From Phaeacidiphilus oryzae TH49 (GTDB taxonomy: Bacteria > Actinomycetota > Actinomycetes > Streptomycetales > Streptomycetaceae), in NCBI RefSeq assembly GCF_000744815.1, contig NZ_JQMQ01000005.1:3666055-3730054 (forward strand): a DNA stretch of 64,000 nucleotides, in the 5' to 3' direction. The notes under the pieces are model-generated. The model was given only the letters and a program-made list of their open reading frames with translations, was not told where the DNA came from and searched no databases. Position 1 is the stretch's first letter, and every line of letters starts with the position of its first letter. This document shows, one piece after another, positions 1-8,647 of the stretch. A program made the position numbers and the translations under genes.

Positions 1-282
1 GGCGGCCCCGTGGGCGCCGGCTCCCCGGCGGTGGCCCGGGCCTGCCGGACGGCGTCCGCCGCGGACGTGCCGGAGGGCCATGATCCCGGGCCCCGCACGC
101 CGGGGCGGGACTCCGGGCACGAGCTGCCGGATCCGAGTGCGGAGAGCGGGCGCGGACTCTTCCTGATCCGGGCCCTCACCGACCACGTCCGCTTCCGGGC
201 GCATCCGCGCCGGGGCACGGTGGTCTCCTTCGACAAGGCGCTGCGCTACGGCGGGGAGCCCTTGTCGGCCCGCGCCTCCTAG
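1..282 (+). CDS. RsbW-like ATP-binding (GHKL) protein, 5'-truncated
   Basis: Reading frame open from the left window edge to a TAG stop, so the gene starts outside the window. Near its end the product has a GRGLFLIRALTD segment, which matches the second glycine box of the small serine kinases/anti-sigma factors of the SpoIIAB/RsbW class, followed by a short final beta strand and GTVVSFDK. The N and G1 boxes would lie upstream of the window. The visible part begins with a Pro/Arg/Ala-rich linker. Streptomyces genomes hold many such proteins, which bind ATP and usually act on an anti-sigma antagonist or a sigma factor. The partner here is unknown; a related full-length ATPase is at 8177-8647. 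Confidence 0.6.
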   Translation, partial: GGPVGAGSPAVARACRTASAADVPEGHDPGPRTPGRDSGHELPDPSAESGRGLFLIRALTDHVRFRAHPRRGTVVSFDKALRYGGEPLSARAS

Positions 283-366
283 CCGGGGCCGCCCCGGCTC
301 GACCGGACTTGACCCTCACGTCGCGTCAGGCCTCAACCTGGGCGTCGAAGGAGGGAGGGGTCGAGG

Positions 367-1167
367 ATGGTGGAGATGACGAAGCAGGTCGCGGAAGGCC
401 GTACGGTCGGCCAGGCGGCCGAGCTGGCCGGGGTGACGGTGCGGACGCTGCACCACTACGACGAGATCGGCCTGCTGAAGCCGAGCGGGCGCACCCCGTC
501 CGGCTACCGCCGCTACTCCGCGGACGACCTGGACCGGCTGAGCCGGATCCTGTTCTACCGCGAGCTCGGCTTCTCCCTGGAGGACATCGCGGCGCTGCTG
601 GACGATCCGGCGGTGAGCGCCGTCGGTCACCTGCGCAGGCAGCGCAGGCTGCTCGGCGAGCGCATCGCCCGGCTGGAACGGATGGCCGCCGCGGTCGACC
701 GGGAACTGGAGGCGAGAGGCATGGGGGTCGACCTGACACCCGAGGAGAAGCTGGAGATCTTCGGCGCGGAGTACGCCGAGAGGGAGGCCGAGTACCGGGA
801 GGAGGCCCGGAACCGCTGGGGGGAGACCGAGGCCTGGCGGCAGTCGCAGCGGCGGGCGGCCGGCTACACCAAGGAGGACTGGCAGCGGATCAAGTCCGAG
901 ACGGACGAGATCGAGCGGCGGCTGGCCGAGGCCGTGCGGGGCGGGGTCGCCCCGGACAGCCCGGAGGGGATGGCGGTCGCCGAGGCCCACCGCGCGCACA
1001 TGGGCCGCTGGTTCTACGACTGCCCGTACGCGATGCACCGCGGCCTGGCCGAGATGTACCTCTCGGACCCGCGGTTCACCGAGTACTACGAGCGCCGGGC
1101 GGCCGGCGCCGCGCAGTGGATCCGGGACGCGATCCTGGCCAACGCCGCCGCCCACGGCGAGGACTGA
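367..1167 (+). CDS. MerR-family regulator with TipAS antibiotic-recognition domain
   Basis: 266-aa transcriptional regulator. Residues about 12-80 form the MerR winged helix-turn-helix (TVGQAAELAGVTVRTLHHYDE, then GYRRYS), followed by a coiled-coil dimerisation helix to about 125. The C-terminal half (about 145-260, rich in Trp, Tyr and Glu) has the all-alpha TipAS form that in TipAL binds thiopeptide antibiotics. No covalent-binding Cys is obvious at a matching place except the one in FYDCPYAMH. The start is supported by a GGAGGGAGGGG Shine-Dalgarno about 6 nt upstream; an ATG three codons in is also possible. Expected role is activation of a drug-response promoter on ligand binding. The neighbours (ATPase upstream, convergent aminopeptidase) do not reveal the target. 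Confidence 0.85.
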   Translation: MVEMTKQVAEGRTVGQAAELAGVTVRTLHHYDEIGLLKPSGRTPSGYRRYSADDLDRLSRILFYRELGFSLEDIAALLDDPAVSAVGHLRRQRRLLGERIARLERMAAAVDRELEARGMGVDLTPEEKLEIFGAEYAEREAEYREEARNRWGETEAWRQSQRRAAGYTKEDWQRIKSETDEIERRLAEAVRGGVAPDSPEGMAVAEAHRAHMGRWFYDCPYAMHRGLAEMYLSDPRFTEYYERRAAGAAQWIRDAILANAAAHGED

Positions 1168-1228
1168 GCGGGGCGGGCGCGGGCCGGGAGCCCGGGTGCG
1201 GCCGGGCGCGAACGGGTGCGGGCCGGGC

Positions 1229-1248
1229 GCGGGCGCTTCGACGCCCGC
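1229..1248. terminator. Hairpin between convergent genes
   Basis: GCGGGCG-CTTCGA-CGCCCGC inverted repeat in the 112-bp gap between the convergent MerR and aminopeptidase genes. It could end transcription from either side; there is no U-tract, as is common in Streptomyces. Confidence 0.5.
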
Positions 1249-1279
1249 CCCGGCCTGCCGCCCGCCGGCCGACCTCCCG

Positions 1280-2743
1280 TCAGCCGCGCAGCCCGGCCAT
1301 CCAGCGCTCGACCTCCGCCGAGGTCCGCGGAAGGCCCTCGGAGAGGTTCCGCCGGCCGTCCGCGGTGACCAGGATGTCGTCCTCGATCCGGACGCCGATG
1401 CCGCGGTACTCCTCCGGGACGGTCAGGTCGTCCTCCTGGAAGTACAGGCCCGGCTCGACGGTCAGCACCATGCCCGGCTCCAGCGTCCCGCCGACGTACT
1501 GCTCGACCCGTGCCTGGGCGCAGTCGTGGACGTCCAGGCCGAGCATGTGGCCGGTGCCGTGGAGGGTCCAGCGGCGCTGGAGGCCGAGTTCGAGCACCCG
1601 CTCCACCGGGCCCTCCAGCAGGCCCCAGGCGACCAGGTGCTCGGCCAGCACCCGCTGGGCGGCGTCGTGGAAGTCGCGGAACGCGGCGCCCGGGCGGACG
1701 GCGGCGATGCCCGCCTCCTGCGCCTCGTACACCGCGTCGTAGATCTTCCGCTGCAGGTCGGTGAAGGAGCCGCTGATCGGCAGGGTGCGGGTGACGTCCG
1801 CGGTGTACAGGGTGTGGGTCTCCACGCCGGCGTCCAGCAGCAGCAGCTCGCCCTCGCGGACCGGGCCGTCGTTGCGCACCCAGTGGAGGGTGGTGGCGTG
1901 CGGTCCTGCGGCGCAGATCGAGCCGTAGCCGATGTCGTTGCCCTCGACCCGGGCGCGGCGGAAGAAGGTGCCCTCGATCCAGCGCTCGGAGGTGGCGATC
2001 GCCTGGGAGAGCTCGCGGACCACGTCGGTGAAGCCGCGGACGGTGGAGTCCACCGCGTTCTGCAGCTGGCCGAGCTCCCAGTCGTCCTTCACCAGGCGCA
2101 GTTCGCTGAGGAAGACCCGCAGCTCCTCGTCGGTGCGGAGGGTGGTGTGGGGGGCGAGGGCGGCCTCGATCGGGGCGTCGTGGCCGCGCAGGACGCGGGT
2201 CGGCGCGGGCCGCTCGGCGCAGGCCTCGACCAGCTCGTCGACGACCTTGCGGACGTCCCGGGCGGGCAGGCCGAGGAGCTGCTCGCCCTCGGCGAGGCTG
2301 TTGCGCCGGCCGACCCACAGCTCGCCCTGGCCGTCCAGCCAGAACTCGCCGTTCTCCCGGTTGGAGCGGGGCAGCAGGTAGACGGTGGCGTCGTGGCCGT
2401 CCGCGGTCTCGCCGTCCTCGCCGAGGCGGGGCTCCAGCACCAGCACCGCGTCCTGGGTCTGGTCGCCGGTCAGGTGGGTGTACTCGCTGGACGGGCGGAA
2501 GGCGTACTCGGTGTCGTTGGAGCGGGTCTTCAGCCGGCCCGCCGGGACCACCAGGCGCTCGCCGGGGAACCGGGCGGAGAGCGCGGCCCGCCGCTTGGCG
2601 GCGTACGGCGCCTGCTCGACCGGCTCCAGACCGCGGCGCTCGGTGTCCGCCCAGCCGGACTTCATCGAGGCCGCCAGCTCGTCCGAGAGCGCGGGGTAGA
2701 GCCCGTTCTTCCGACCCTTGATCTTCTTCTCCTCGGCCACCAC
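1280..2743 (-). CDS. pepP: Xaa-Pro aminopeptidase (aminopeptidase P, M24B)
   Basis: 487-aa cytosolic metallopeptidase that removes an N-terminal residue preceding proline. The N-terminal half (about 45-210) is the creatinase-like domain; the pita-bread catalytic domain follows. The five dinuclear metal ligands are all present: D304 (LLLDAG), D316 (YTADVTRT), H399 (HGTGHMLG), E430 (TVEPGLYF) and E454 (VRIEDD). Length is normal for the actinobacterial family. The start is GTG (two GTG codons in tandem), 8-11 nt after a GAGGAGG Shine-Dalgarno. The gene lies 73 bp downstream of the SpoIIE-type phosphatase gene on the same strand, so co-transcription is possible. Confidence 0.93.
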   Translation of the reverse strand: MVAEEKKIKGRKNGLYPALSDELAASMKSGWADTERRGLEPVEQAPYAAKRRAALSARFPGERLVVPAGRLKTRSNDTEYAFRPSSEYTHLTGDQTQDAVLVLEPRLGEDGETADGHDATVYLLPRSNRENGEFWLDGQGELWVGRRNSLAEGEQLLGLPARDVRKVVDELVEACAERPAPTRVLRGHDAPIEAALAPHTTLRTDEELRVFLSELRLVKDDWELGQLQNAVDSTVRGFTDVVRELSQAIATSERWIEGTFFRRARVEGNDIGYGSICAAGPHATTLHWVRNDGPVREGELLLLDAGVETHTLYTADVTRTLPISGSFTDLQRKIYDAVYEAQEAGIAAVRPGAAFRDFHDAAQRVLAEHLVAWGLLEGPVERVLELGLQRRWTLHGTGHMLGLDVHDCAQARVEQYVGGTLEPGMVLTVEPGLYFQEDDLTVPEEYRGIGVRIEDDILVTADGRRNLSEGLPRTSAEVERWMAGLRG

Positions 2744-2816
2744 TGCCGCCGCCTCCTCATCGAACGTTCTCCGACATGGTAGGCGGCGCCGGCCGGCGGG
2801 GGAGCCCGCCGGCCCG

Positions 2817-4697
2817 TCAGCTGAACCGGGCGACCATCAGCACCAGGTCGTCGACCGGCTCGGCGTCCCCGGTGCCCTCCAGACAGCGGGCCAGCAGATG
2901 CCCGCAGAACCGGTCGGCGTCCTGCCTGACCTCGTACGGGGCGTCGGCGGCCGCGGCACGCAGCCGGGCCTCCCCGGTGTGGAGGGAACCGCCGGAGCGC
3001 CGGGCCAGGCCCTCGGTGTAGAGCACCAGCAGGTCGCCGCGCTCGGCGCGGAGCTCCACGCTGGGCGCCTCCCAGCAGCTGAGCATGCCGAGCGGGGCGG
3101 AGAGCGAGGTCTCCACGAAGCTGGCGCCGTAGTTGGTGACCAGCAGCGGCGGGCACTGCCCGGCGCCGGCCAGGGTGAGCCGGCGGGTCGCCGGGTCGAC
3201 CACGGCGTAGAGGGCGGTGGCGGTGCGGGTCGGCTCGGTGGTCTTCAGCAGCAGTTCGAGGTCGCCGAGGACGGAGACCGGGTCCTCGCCCTCCAGCACG
3301 GCGTACGCCCGCAGGGCGGCGCGCAGCCGGCCCATCGCGGCGGCGGCGCCGGGGCCGTCCACCGCGCGGTCGGCGGTGCGGCGCTCGCCGGCCGGTCCGA
3401 TCCGGCCGATCGGCCCGCCCTCGCCGACGCTGCCGACGGTCAGGCCGACGGTGCCGTCGGGCAGCACGATCGCGTCGTACCAGTCGCTGCCGGCGGCCAG
3501 GTCGAGCCCGGCCGGGAGGCAGCGGGCGGCCAGCCGCAGCCGCGGGACCTGGGGAAGGCGGTCGGGCAGCAGCCCTTCCCTGAGGGCGGCCGCGGTGTGC
3601 AGCAGACGCTGCCGCTCCAGCTCGCGGGAGAGCTGGCGGGCGGCGTCCGCGCAGTAGTCGCGGGCGAGTTCGCGGGTGCGTTCGGACGGGCTCCAGGGCC
3701 GGTCGCGGAACCAGACGGCGGCGCCGAAGGGGGGCCCGTCGCCGATCGACAGCGGCAGCGCGTAGGAGGAGCCAAGGCCGAGCTGGGCGGCGACCTCCAG
3801 ATAGCGGGCGTACGGGTCGGCGGGGTCGGGCGGACTGTCGGGACCGTCATGAGCGACACCGATGCCGACACCGACACCGACACCGACTCCGTCGCCCAAG
3901 CCGACCCCGTCGCCGAATCCGTCGCGGTCGCCCAAGCCGTCGCGGTCGCCGAAGCCGGTGGCGTCGATGGCGCCGGTCAGGTCGGCCGGATCGGTCGGAG
4001 CGGCCGGGTCGCCGACCGCGCCGCCGGGCCGGCCCCGCCGGCCGTCTCCTCTGCGCCGCAGGGCAGGTGCCGGAGCGTCAGCTGACGTGGCGTCAATCGC
4101 CGGTCCGGTGTCGGGAGGTCGTGCGGTCAGGTCGCGGTGGACGGCCTCCTTGGCCCCGGCGGCGATCGCGTCGAACGGCCCGCCGCTCAGCGGAACCGTC
4201 TCCAGGGCGCCGAGGGCGGCCCGGTCCAGGCCCAACCCGACGATGGCGCCCGGCAGTTCGACGCTGCCGAGGGTCCGGGCGGGCGCCCGGCCCGGGGAAC
4301 GCTCCGCCGAATGCGCTGCCGAAACGGTCCTGCGGGTCGGCGTCCCGACCACCGGACGGGATTCCGCATCGGCCGCCCGATTTCCTGGAGCCGATGCGGA
4401 CGCCTGTTTCATTGATTCGACCACGGACGGGCTGCGCGACCATTCCCGGTTCCCGGAGACGACCACCATTCCTCGGGAGGCGCCGAGCACCGAGGCGCCG
4501 CCCGCGAGCAGTTCCCGCAGCGCCTCGTCCAGATCGGCCGCGCCGGCCAGCCGACCGCCGAGTTCCCGCAGCCGAACCAGGTCGGAGAGGCGCTTGGCGC
4601 GGCGCTCGCCGGCCGTCCCCGGGGCCGCCTCGGCGGGTTTTTCTGTGGGGGCGCCGGGAGCGGGGAGGTCCGGCGTCGACTGCTGGACGAATTCCAT
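2817..4697 (-). CDS. GAF/SpoIIE-type PP2C protein phosphatase with degenerate metal site
   Basis: 626 aa. A split GAF-like region (about 36-80 and 292-350) flanks a disordered insert with Gly-Asp and Gly-Val repeats (about 246-285). A coiled coil (LSRELERQRLLHTAAALREGLLP, 357-379) leads into the SpoIIE/RsbU phosphatase domain (about 385-626). Family members dephosphorylate anti-anti-sigma factors. The first metal-binding motif is kept in form (SDWYDAIVLPDG, D405/D408), and the C-terminal YTEGL and DDLVLMVARF are present. The usual GDV-x-GHG is instead GSVGEGG (S423), so a conserved Asp and His are replaced. Activity may be reduced, or the protein may act as a binding pseudophosphatase. ATG start; the upstream GGGGGTAGGCA can serve as ribosome site. 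Confidence 0.82.
   Translation of the reverse strand: MEFVQQSTPDLPAPGAPTEKPAEAAPGTAGERRAKRLSDLVRLRELGGRLAGAADLDEALRELLAGGASVLGASRGMVVVSGNREWSRSPSVVESMKQASASAPGNRAADAESRPVVGTPTRRTVSAAHSAERSPGRAPARTLGSVELPGAIVGLGLDRAALGALETVPLSGGPFDAIAAGAKEAVHRDLTARPPDTGPAIDATSADAPAPALRRRGDGRRGRPGGAVGDPAAPTDPADLTGAIDATGFGDRDGLGDRDGFGDGVGLGDGVGVGVGVGIGVAHDGPDSPPDPADPYARYLEVAAQLGLGSSYALPLSIGDGPPFGAAVWFRDRPWSPSERTRELARDYCADAARQLSRELERQRLLHTAAALREGLLPDRLPQVPRLRLAARCLPAGLDLAAGSDWYDAIVLPDGTVGLTVGSVGEGGPIGRIGPAGERRTADRAVDGPGAAAAMGRLRAALRAYAVLEGEDPVSVLGDLELLLKTTEPTRTATALYAVVDPATRRLTLAGAGQCPPLLVTNYGASFVETSLSAPLGMLSCWEAPSVELRAERGDLLVLYTEGLARRSGGSLHTGEARLRAAAADAPYEVRQDADRFCGHLLARCLEGTGDAEPVDDLVLMVARFS
3849..3960 (-). repeat. 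In-frame low-complexity repeat encoding GD/GV runs
   Basis: About 110 bp inside the phosphatase gene, built from short units (plus strand CGACAC repeated, then CGTCGCC-type units). On the coding strand they read as GDRDGLGDRDG followed by alternating Gly-Val. The repeat keeps the frame and lies in the predicted disordered linker, so slippage would change linker length without breaking the protein. Confidence 0.75.
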
Positions 4698-4840
4698 TGC
4701 CTACCCCCAGTTCATGCCGTTCGGCAAGCTCTGCCTTATTCCTACACACACCTATTGGGCGATGTCCAGGATTACGGCTTGACGGAGTGGAGGTGTCTGT
4801 TTGCCGAAGCCCCCGGCAGATTGTCGGAAGAATTGTGGGA

Positions 4841-5557
4841 TCACCAGTCGGCACGCCGGAATCTCAGCCCGCGCCGCTGCGGAGGGCGGTGGTGGACGAC
4901 CACCAGCGGCATTCCCACCACCCGGAAGCCCGCCTCCACCAGCACCGAGGTCAGCCTGGCCTCCGGCCGGCCGCCGGGGCCCAGAGGAAGGGCCGCCTGG
5001 AAGGCGGCCCGGGTCAGACAGCGCTCGGTGGACTCCCGCAACCCCGGCGCCCGCCGCTCCCGGGCGGCCGGACCGGTCGGCAGCCCGACCGTCATGTCCG
5101 CCTCCCCGCGCAGCACCGGAGTGAGGAGGGTCTCCGCCCGGACCGCGGTCGGCCCCAGATCGGCGGCGATCAGCAGCAGCGGCCGGGCCACCGGCCCGTC
5201 CGGCCCGGGCGTTCCGTACTCCATGTCGTCGCAGGCGGCCACCGCCGCCGCGCCGCTCTCCAGCGCGGCCGCCCGGCCCAGGCGCCTGCGGTGCCGGACC
5301 ACGGCCGCGCCGGAGTCCTCGGCCACCCGCGCGGTGGAGTCGGTGGACGCGTCGTCCACCACGACCACCAGGTCCACGGTCGGGATCGAGCGTGCGGAGA
5401 GGACGGTCAGGGCGATCCGGGCGGCGTCGTCCCGGGCGGGCACGACCACGGCTCCGGTCTCCGCGAGGCGTCCGGCGGCGCGGGCGGGACCGGGGGCCGG
5501 ACCAGGGGTGGCTGACGGACCGGGATCGGGTGTGCGGCGGCTCTGCTGCGCATCCAT
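4841..5557 (-). CDS. Family 2 glycosyltransferase-like protein
   Basis: 238 aa. After a Pro/Ala-rich start of about 35 residues, the product shows a GT-A nucleotide-sugar fold: AVVVPARDDAARI, then DLVVVVDDASTDSTARVA, typical of family 2 glycosyltransferases. It is short and has no membrane segments, so the acceptor end is minimal. A DxD-type motif is not clear; LLIAADLGPTA lies near its usual position. ATG start without a good Shine-Dalgarno. A TACCAT box lies only 6 nt upstream of the ATG, so the mRNA may be leaderless. Donor and acceptor cannot be deduced. The divergent Prim-Pol gene starts 440 bp away. Confidence 0.72.
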   Translation of the reverse strand: MDAQQSRRTPDPGPSATPGPAPGPARAAGRLAETGAVVVPARDDAARIALTVLSARSIPTVDLVVVVDDASTDSTARVAEDSGAAVVRHRRRLGRAAALESGAAAVAACDDMEYGTPGPDGPVARPLLLIAADLGPTAVRAETLLTPVLRGEADMTVGLPTGPAARERRAPGLRESTERCLTRAAFQAALPLGPGGRPEARLTSVLVEAGFRVVGMPLVVVHHRPPQRRGLRFRRADW

Positions 5558-5997
5558 GACCGGATGGTACGAGTGTGAGACTCGCCACCCTAGACCCTTG
5601 CCTCACCCGTGTGGGGGAACCAGCAGGCACAGCCGTGCGTCAATCCCGACGATGCGTCAATCTCGGGGACAGGGACGGCTGGTGGGCGCTGGTCCGCGGT
5701 GGCGGACCGGTGCCGGCGGACGTCCCCCTGCTGGTGCACGTGTGCGGCGGGCTGTTACGGGCAGGACCTGTACAGCGGGACCAGTCCGGTGAACTGACCG
5801 GGCGTCAGTACGGCAGTGAAGTACGGCAGCATCTGCGGTACGGAAGAATCGAAGGGTGGGCGCGGAACCGGGTGGCGGTAATCGCCACCCTGCGCCACCC
5901 CCCGCCACATACCGCAACCGGCAACCCGCGTGATGCGCTTCTCGTTGCGCGAGGTCACGTACCGATCCTTGGCTGGTCACGGAAAGGACGAGCGCAC
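5558..5997. other. 440-bp intergenic region between divergent genes
   Basis: No convincing gene. It holds the promoters of the divergent glycosyltransferase and Prim-Pol genes. Visible elements are a GAGTgtgagACTC inverted repeat (about 5574-5586) just upstream of the glycosyltransferase start, and two direct copies of GCGTCAATC about 15 bp apart near 5637 and 5652. A GGAAAGGA ribosome site at about 5980 precedes the Prim-Pol ATG. Confidence 0.5.
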
Positions 5998-6777
5998 ATG
6001 CGCCGTTTCCTCGGAATCCCCGGAGTCCCCGGAAACCGACGAAGGACCAGGTCGGCACTGCTCGGCGCGGCCATCACCTGCGTAGAGCAGTGGCGCTGGC
6101 CGGTCGTGCCCGGCGCGCTGCCCGCGTCGCCTCCGGCGCCCGGCCTGTCCTGGGGCCCGGCCCCGGCGGAGTCCGCCGAGGGCGACGAACCGCTGGGCAC
6201 CGGATGCTCCTGCCCGCGCCCGGACTGCCCGGTCCCGGGCGCGCATCCGCACGATCCGCCGCTGCTCGCGGCGACCACCGACCCGCGGATGGTGCGCTGG
6301 TGGTGGACCACCCGGCCGACCGCCCCGCTGGTGGTGGCGACCGGGGAGCGGGTGGCCGCGGTCAGCCTGCCGGCCGTGGCCGGCGCGCGGCTGCTGGACT
6401 ACCTGGACGCGCTGCGGCACCCGGTGGGCCCGGTCATCGCCACGCCCACCCGCTATCTGCTGCTGGTCGCCCCCTACACCCACGAGGAGCTCGCCGAGCT
6501 GCTGATGCGCCAGGAGTCGGTGCCCACCAGCGTGCGGTACCACGGCCCGGGCGGCTATGTGCTGCTGCCGCCGTCCAGGACCGCCGCCGGCGAGCTGCGC
6601 TGGGTCCGCGAGCCGGTGCCGCCGCAGGACGCGGGCGCGGGTGCGCGGGCCGGCGCGGAGCCGGTCGAGATGGGGGTGGGGGGCGTGGCGCCCTGGCTGC
6701 CGCCGGTCGCGGACTTCGTCGACGCGCTCGTCGCGGCGGGGAGTTCGGCCCCGGACGGAACCCGGCTGGCCTACTGA
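5998..6777 (+). CDS. Bifunctional DNA primase/polymerase (Prim-Pol) N-terminal domain protein
   Basis: 259 aa. Matches the actinobacterial proteins with an N-terminal Prim-Pol (archaeo-eukaryotic primase-like) domain: LLGAAITCVEQWRWPVVPGA, a Cys/His cluster (CSCPRPDCPVPGAHPHD) typical of the family, then WWWTTRPTAPLVVATGERVAAVSLP. There is no fused helicase. The usual DxD catalytic pair of full primases is not evident, so synthesis by this protein is unproven. The open frame extends 141 codons further upstream, but the ATG at 5998 is preceded by GGAAAGGACG at proper spacing and matches the usual family start MRRFLGIPG. A strong hairpin terminator follows. Confidence 0.75.
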   Translation: MRRFLGIPGVPGNRRRTRSALLGAAITCVEQWRWPVVPGALPASPPAPGLSWGPAPAESAEGDEPLGTGCSCPRPDCPVPGAHPHDPPLLAATTDPRMVRWWWTTRPTAPLVVATGERVAAVSLPAVAGARLLDYLDALRHPVGPVIATPTRYLLLVAPYTHEELAELLMRQESVPTSVRYHGPGGYVLLPPSRTAAGELRWVREPVPPQDAGAGARAGAEPVEMGVGGVAPWLPPVADFVDALVAAGSSAPDGTRLAY

Positions 6778-6780
6778 AAG

Positions 6781-6825
6781 GCCCGGCCGCTGGCGACGGG
6801 GGATGCACCAGCGGCCGGGCTGTTT
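6781..6825 (+). terminator. Rho-independent terminator after the Prim-Pol gene
   Basis: Perfect 13-bp stem GCCCGGCCGCTGG (6781-6793) pairing with CCAGCGGCCGGGC (6808-6820), 14-nt loop, followed by TGTTT. Confidence 0.85.
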
Positions 6826-6937
6826 AAACGGTAACAAGAATTGGGCCGCACGCAAATTCCCTGTGCGGAAGCCGCGCGGGAAACCTGCAGTACATCGTCA
6901 ACCATGTGACACAGCTCACGAGTTGACGCGCTGTCCG

Positions 6938-6968
6938 CAGGGCCCCGGAGGGGTCTTTCGGGGCCCTG
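6938..6968 (-). terminator. Terminator of the SEC-C protein gene
   Basis: CAGGGCCCCG (6938-6947) pairs with CGGGGCCCTG (6959-6968) around an 11-nt loop. It lies 7 bp beyond the stop codon of the minus-strand gene and so ends that transcript. Confidence 0.75.
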
Positions 6969-6975
6969 CGACCGG

Positions 6976-8019
6976 TCAGCCGATGGTGAGCTGCCGGTTG
7001 ACCAGACCGGCCCGGGACTTCCGCTCGGCGGCGGTGAGCGGCCCGGTCTCGGCGAGGGCGGCGGTCAGCCGCTCCCCGAAGGCCACGGCCGGCTTCTCCA
7101 CCTCGGCGGCGGTGGTCTCCGCCGGCAGGTCCCACACCGGGACGGTCAGCCCGTGCGCCCGGAACGAGCCGACCAGGCGGGTCCCCTCGCCGAGCCCGGC
7201 CTCGCCGGCCGCGGAGAGCCGGGCCAGCGCGTCCAGCAGCCGCTCCTCGTCGTGGGTCATGACCCACCGCAGGTGGTTCTTCTCGGCGGCCCGGCACCAG
7301 TACGCCGCGGACAGGCCGGAGCCCAGGCGCTCGGTGGGGATGATGGCGGCGTTGGCGCGCTCCAGCGAGGCGGCGACCTCTCCGGAGGGGCTCTCGGCGC
7401 CGTCCGGGCTCTCCAGCCAGTAGCCGAAGTCCTGGTGGAGGGTGAGGTCGAGCCCGGCGGAGGTGTCCAGCAGGTCCTGGAGGCGGGGGGAGTCCGGCTG
7501 CGGGCGGCGGACCGCGACCGAGGCGCCCGGCTCGGCGGCCAGCGCCTGCGCCAGCGCGTCGCCGGCGTCCCGGCTGACGTCCCCGGAGCCGCTCTGGGTC
7601 TGCAGCCCCACCAGGACGCTGCCGTCCTGCCGCCGGATCGCGGCCAGGGCCAGCGGCAGGACCGTGGTGAGGGTCACCGAGGGCACCTCGCCGACGGCCA
7701 GCTCCCGGCCCCGCTCGCTGAGCCGCAGCGGGGCGGTGGCGGCCGGCACCAGCTCCCGCAGCGCCACCCAGTCCGCCTCGTCCGGGAGGCCGGCGAACGG
7801 GCGGGTCACCAGCTCCTGGGCGACGTGCGCGGCCTCCCGGCCGTGGCAGGCCTTGTAGCGCCGGCCGGATCCGCACGGGCAGGGCTCCCGGGCGCCGACC
7901 ACCGGTACCGGCTCGTCCGAGGAGAGCGGCCGGCGGTTCTGCGGGGCACCCGCGGCACCGCGCCTTCCGGCGCGCTTGCCGGCACCCTTCGCGGTGTTCT
8001 TCCGTTGGGCAGCTGCCAT
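6976..8019 (-). CDS. SEC-C motif protein (DUF5926 family)
   Basis: 347 aa. A basic Ala/Lys/Arg N-terminus (about 1-35) is followed by the SEC-C zinc motif PCPCGSGRRYKACHGR (about 47-62), the same C-x-C-x8-CH pattern as at the SecA C-terminus. The rest (about 65-345) matches the actinobacterial family DUF5926; no catalytic motif is recognised. Conservation in Streptomyces is recalled knowledge; the function is unknown. ATG start with a GGAGAGA Shine-Dalgarno. Single-gene transcription unit with its own terminator. Confidence 0.8.
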   Translation of the reverse strand: MAAAQRKNTAKGAGKRAGRRGAAGAPQNRRPLSSDEPVPVVGAREPCPCGSGRRYKACHGREAAHVAQELVTRPFAGLPDEADWVALRELVPAATAPLRLSERGRELAVGEVPSVTLTTVLPLALAAIRRQDGSVLVGLQTQSGSGDVSRDAGDALAQALAAEPGASVAVRRPQPDSPRLQDLLDTSAGLDLTLHQDFGYWLESPDGAESPSGEVAASLERANAAIIPTERLGSGLSAAYWCRAAEKNHLRWVMTHDEERLLDALARLSAAGEAGLGEGTRLVGSFRAHGLTVPVWDLPAETTAAEVEKPAVAFGERLTAALAETGPLTAAERKSRAGLVNRQLTIG

Positions 8020-8176
8020 GGTGCGGTCTCTCCGGTTCGGTTTCGGGCGTGCGTGACGACGCGTCAGCGTGTCCGCCGTACAGCCCGGAAGCGTAGCCGG
8101 ATCGGCCGGTGCGGCACGCCGAAGCGGGCTTCGGCGGGGCTCGCCCGGGGGCGCCCGTGGCCGCCTGGAGGATCCT

Positions 8177-8647
8177 CTAGCTCACGGCCTCGCGTCCCGG
8201 CGCCGGCAGCGCGGCCCAGACGGTGACCTTTCCCGGCTGGTCGTCGATTCCCCACTCGGTGGCGAGGAGCCCGACGATGCCGAGACCGCGACCGCCGCGG
8301 GCGGTCAGTGAGGGACTCGAACGGCGCGGCCGGGTCGGCCCTCCGCCGTCCGTCACCCGTATCGTCAGCACGCCGCCGCCGATCTCCCAGCCGACCTCCA
8401 CCTGCCCGATGGCCGTTCCCGAGCCCGCCGCACCCTCGGTGCGGTCGGAAAGGGGCCGGGCATGCCGGCAGGCATTGCTGAGAAGTTCGGAAAGGATCAG
8501 CGATGCATCGTCGATGACCGATTCCGGTATCCGATGCGCTGTCAGTTCCTTGCGCAGCCTGCGGCGTGCGGTACCCACACTCGCCGGACCATGGGGCACG
8601 GCCATGGTCGACGAGGTCGGCACGTCGTACGCAACCACCAACGTCAC
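8177..8647 (-). CDS. RsbW-like ATP-binding regulator (GHKL, HATPase_c_2)
   Basis: 156-aa single-domain GHKL protein of the anti-sigma/serine-kinase type. The N-box is SLILSELLSNACRHARP, G1 is RVTDGGGPTRPRR and G2 is GGRGLGIVGLLATEWGI, all intact, so ATP binding is expected. In Streptomyces such proteins pair with STAS anti-anti-sigma factors, SpoIIE-type phosphatases or SigB/F-family sigma factors, but no STAS gene lies next to it. GTG start after GAAGGAGGTCC, a near-consensus Shine-Dalgarno. The possible link to the phosphatase at 2817-4697 and the sigma factors at 48874-50739 is inference. Confidence 0.85.
   Translation of the reverse strand: MTLVVAYDVPTSSTMAVPHGPASVGTARRRLRKELTAHRIPESVIDDASLILSELLSNACRHARPLSDRTEGAAGSGTAIGQVEVGWEIGGGVLTIRVTDGGGPTRPRRSSPSLTARGGRGLGIVGLLATEWGIDDQPGKVTVWAALPAPGREAVS

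Noticed and set aside
5575-5997. N-terminal extension of the Prim-Pol gene by 141 codons
   Set aside because: The extension has no family match and covers the promoter region; the ATG at 5998 has a ribosome site and the usual family start.
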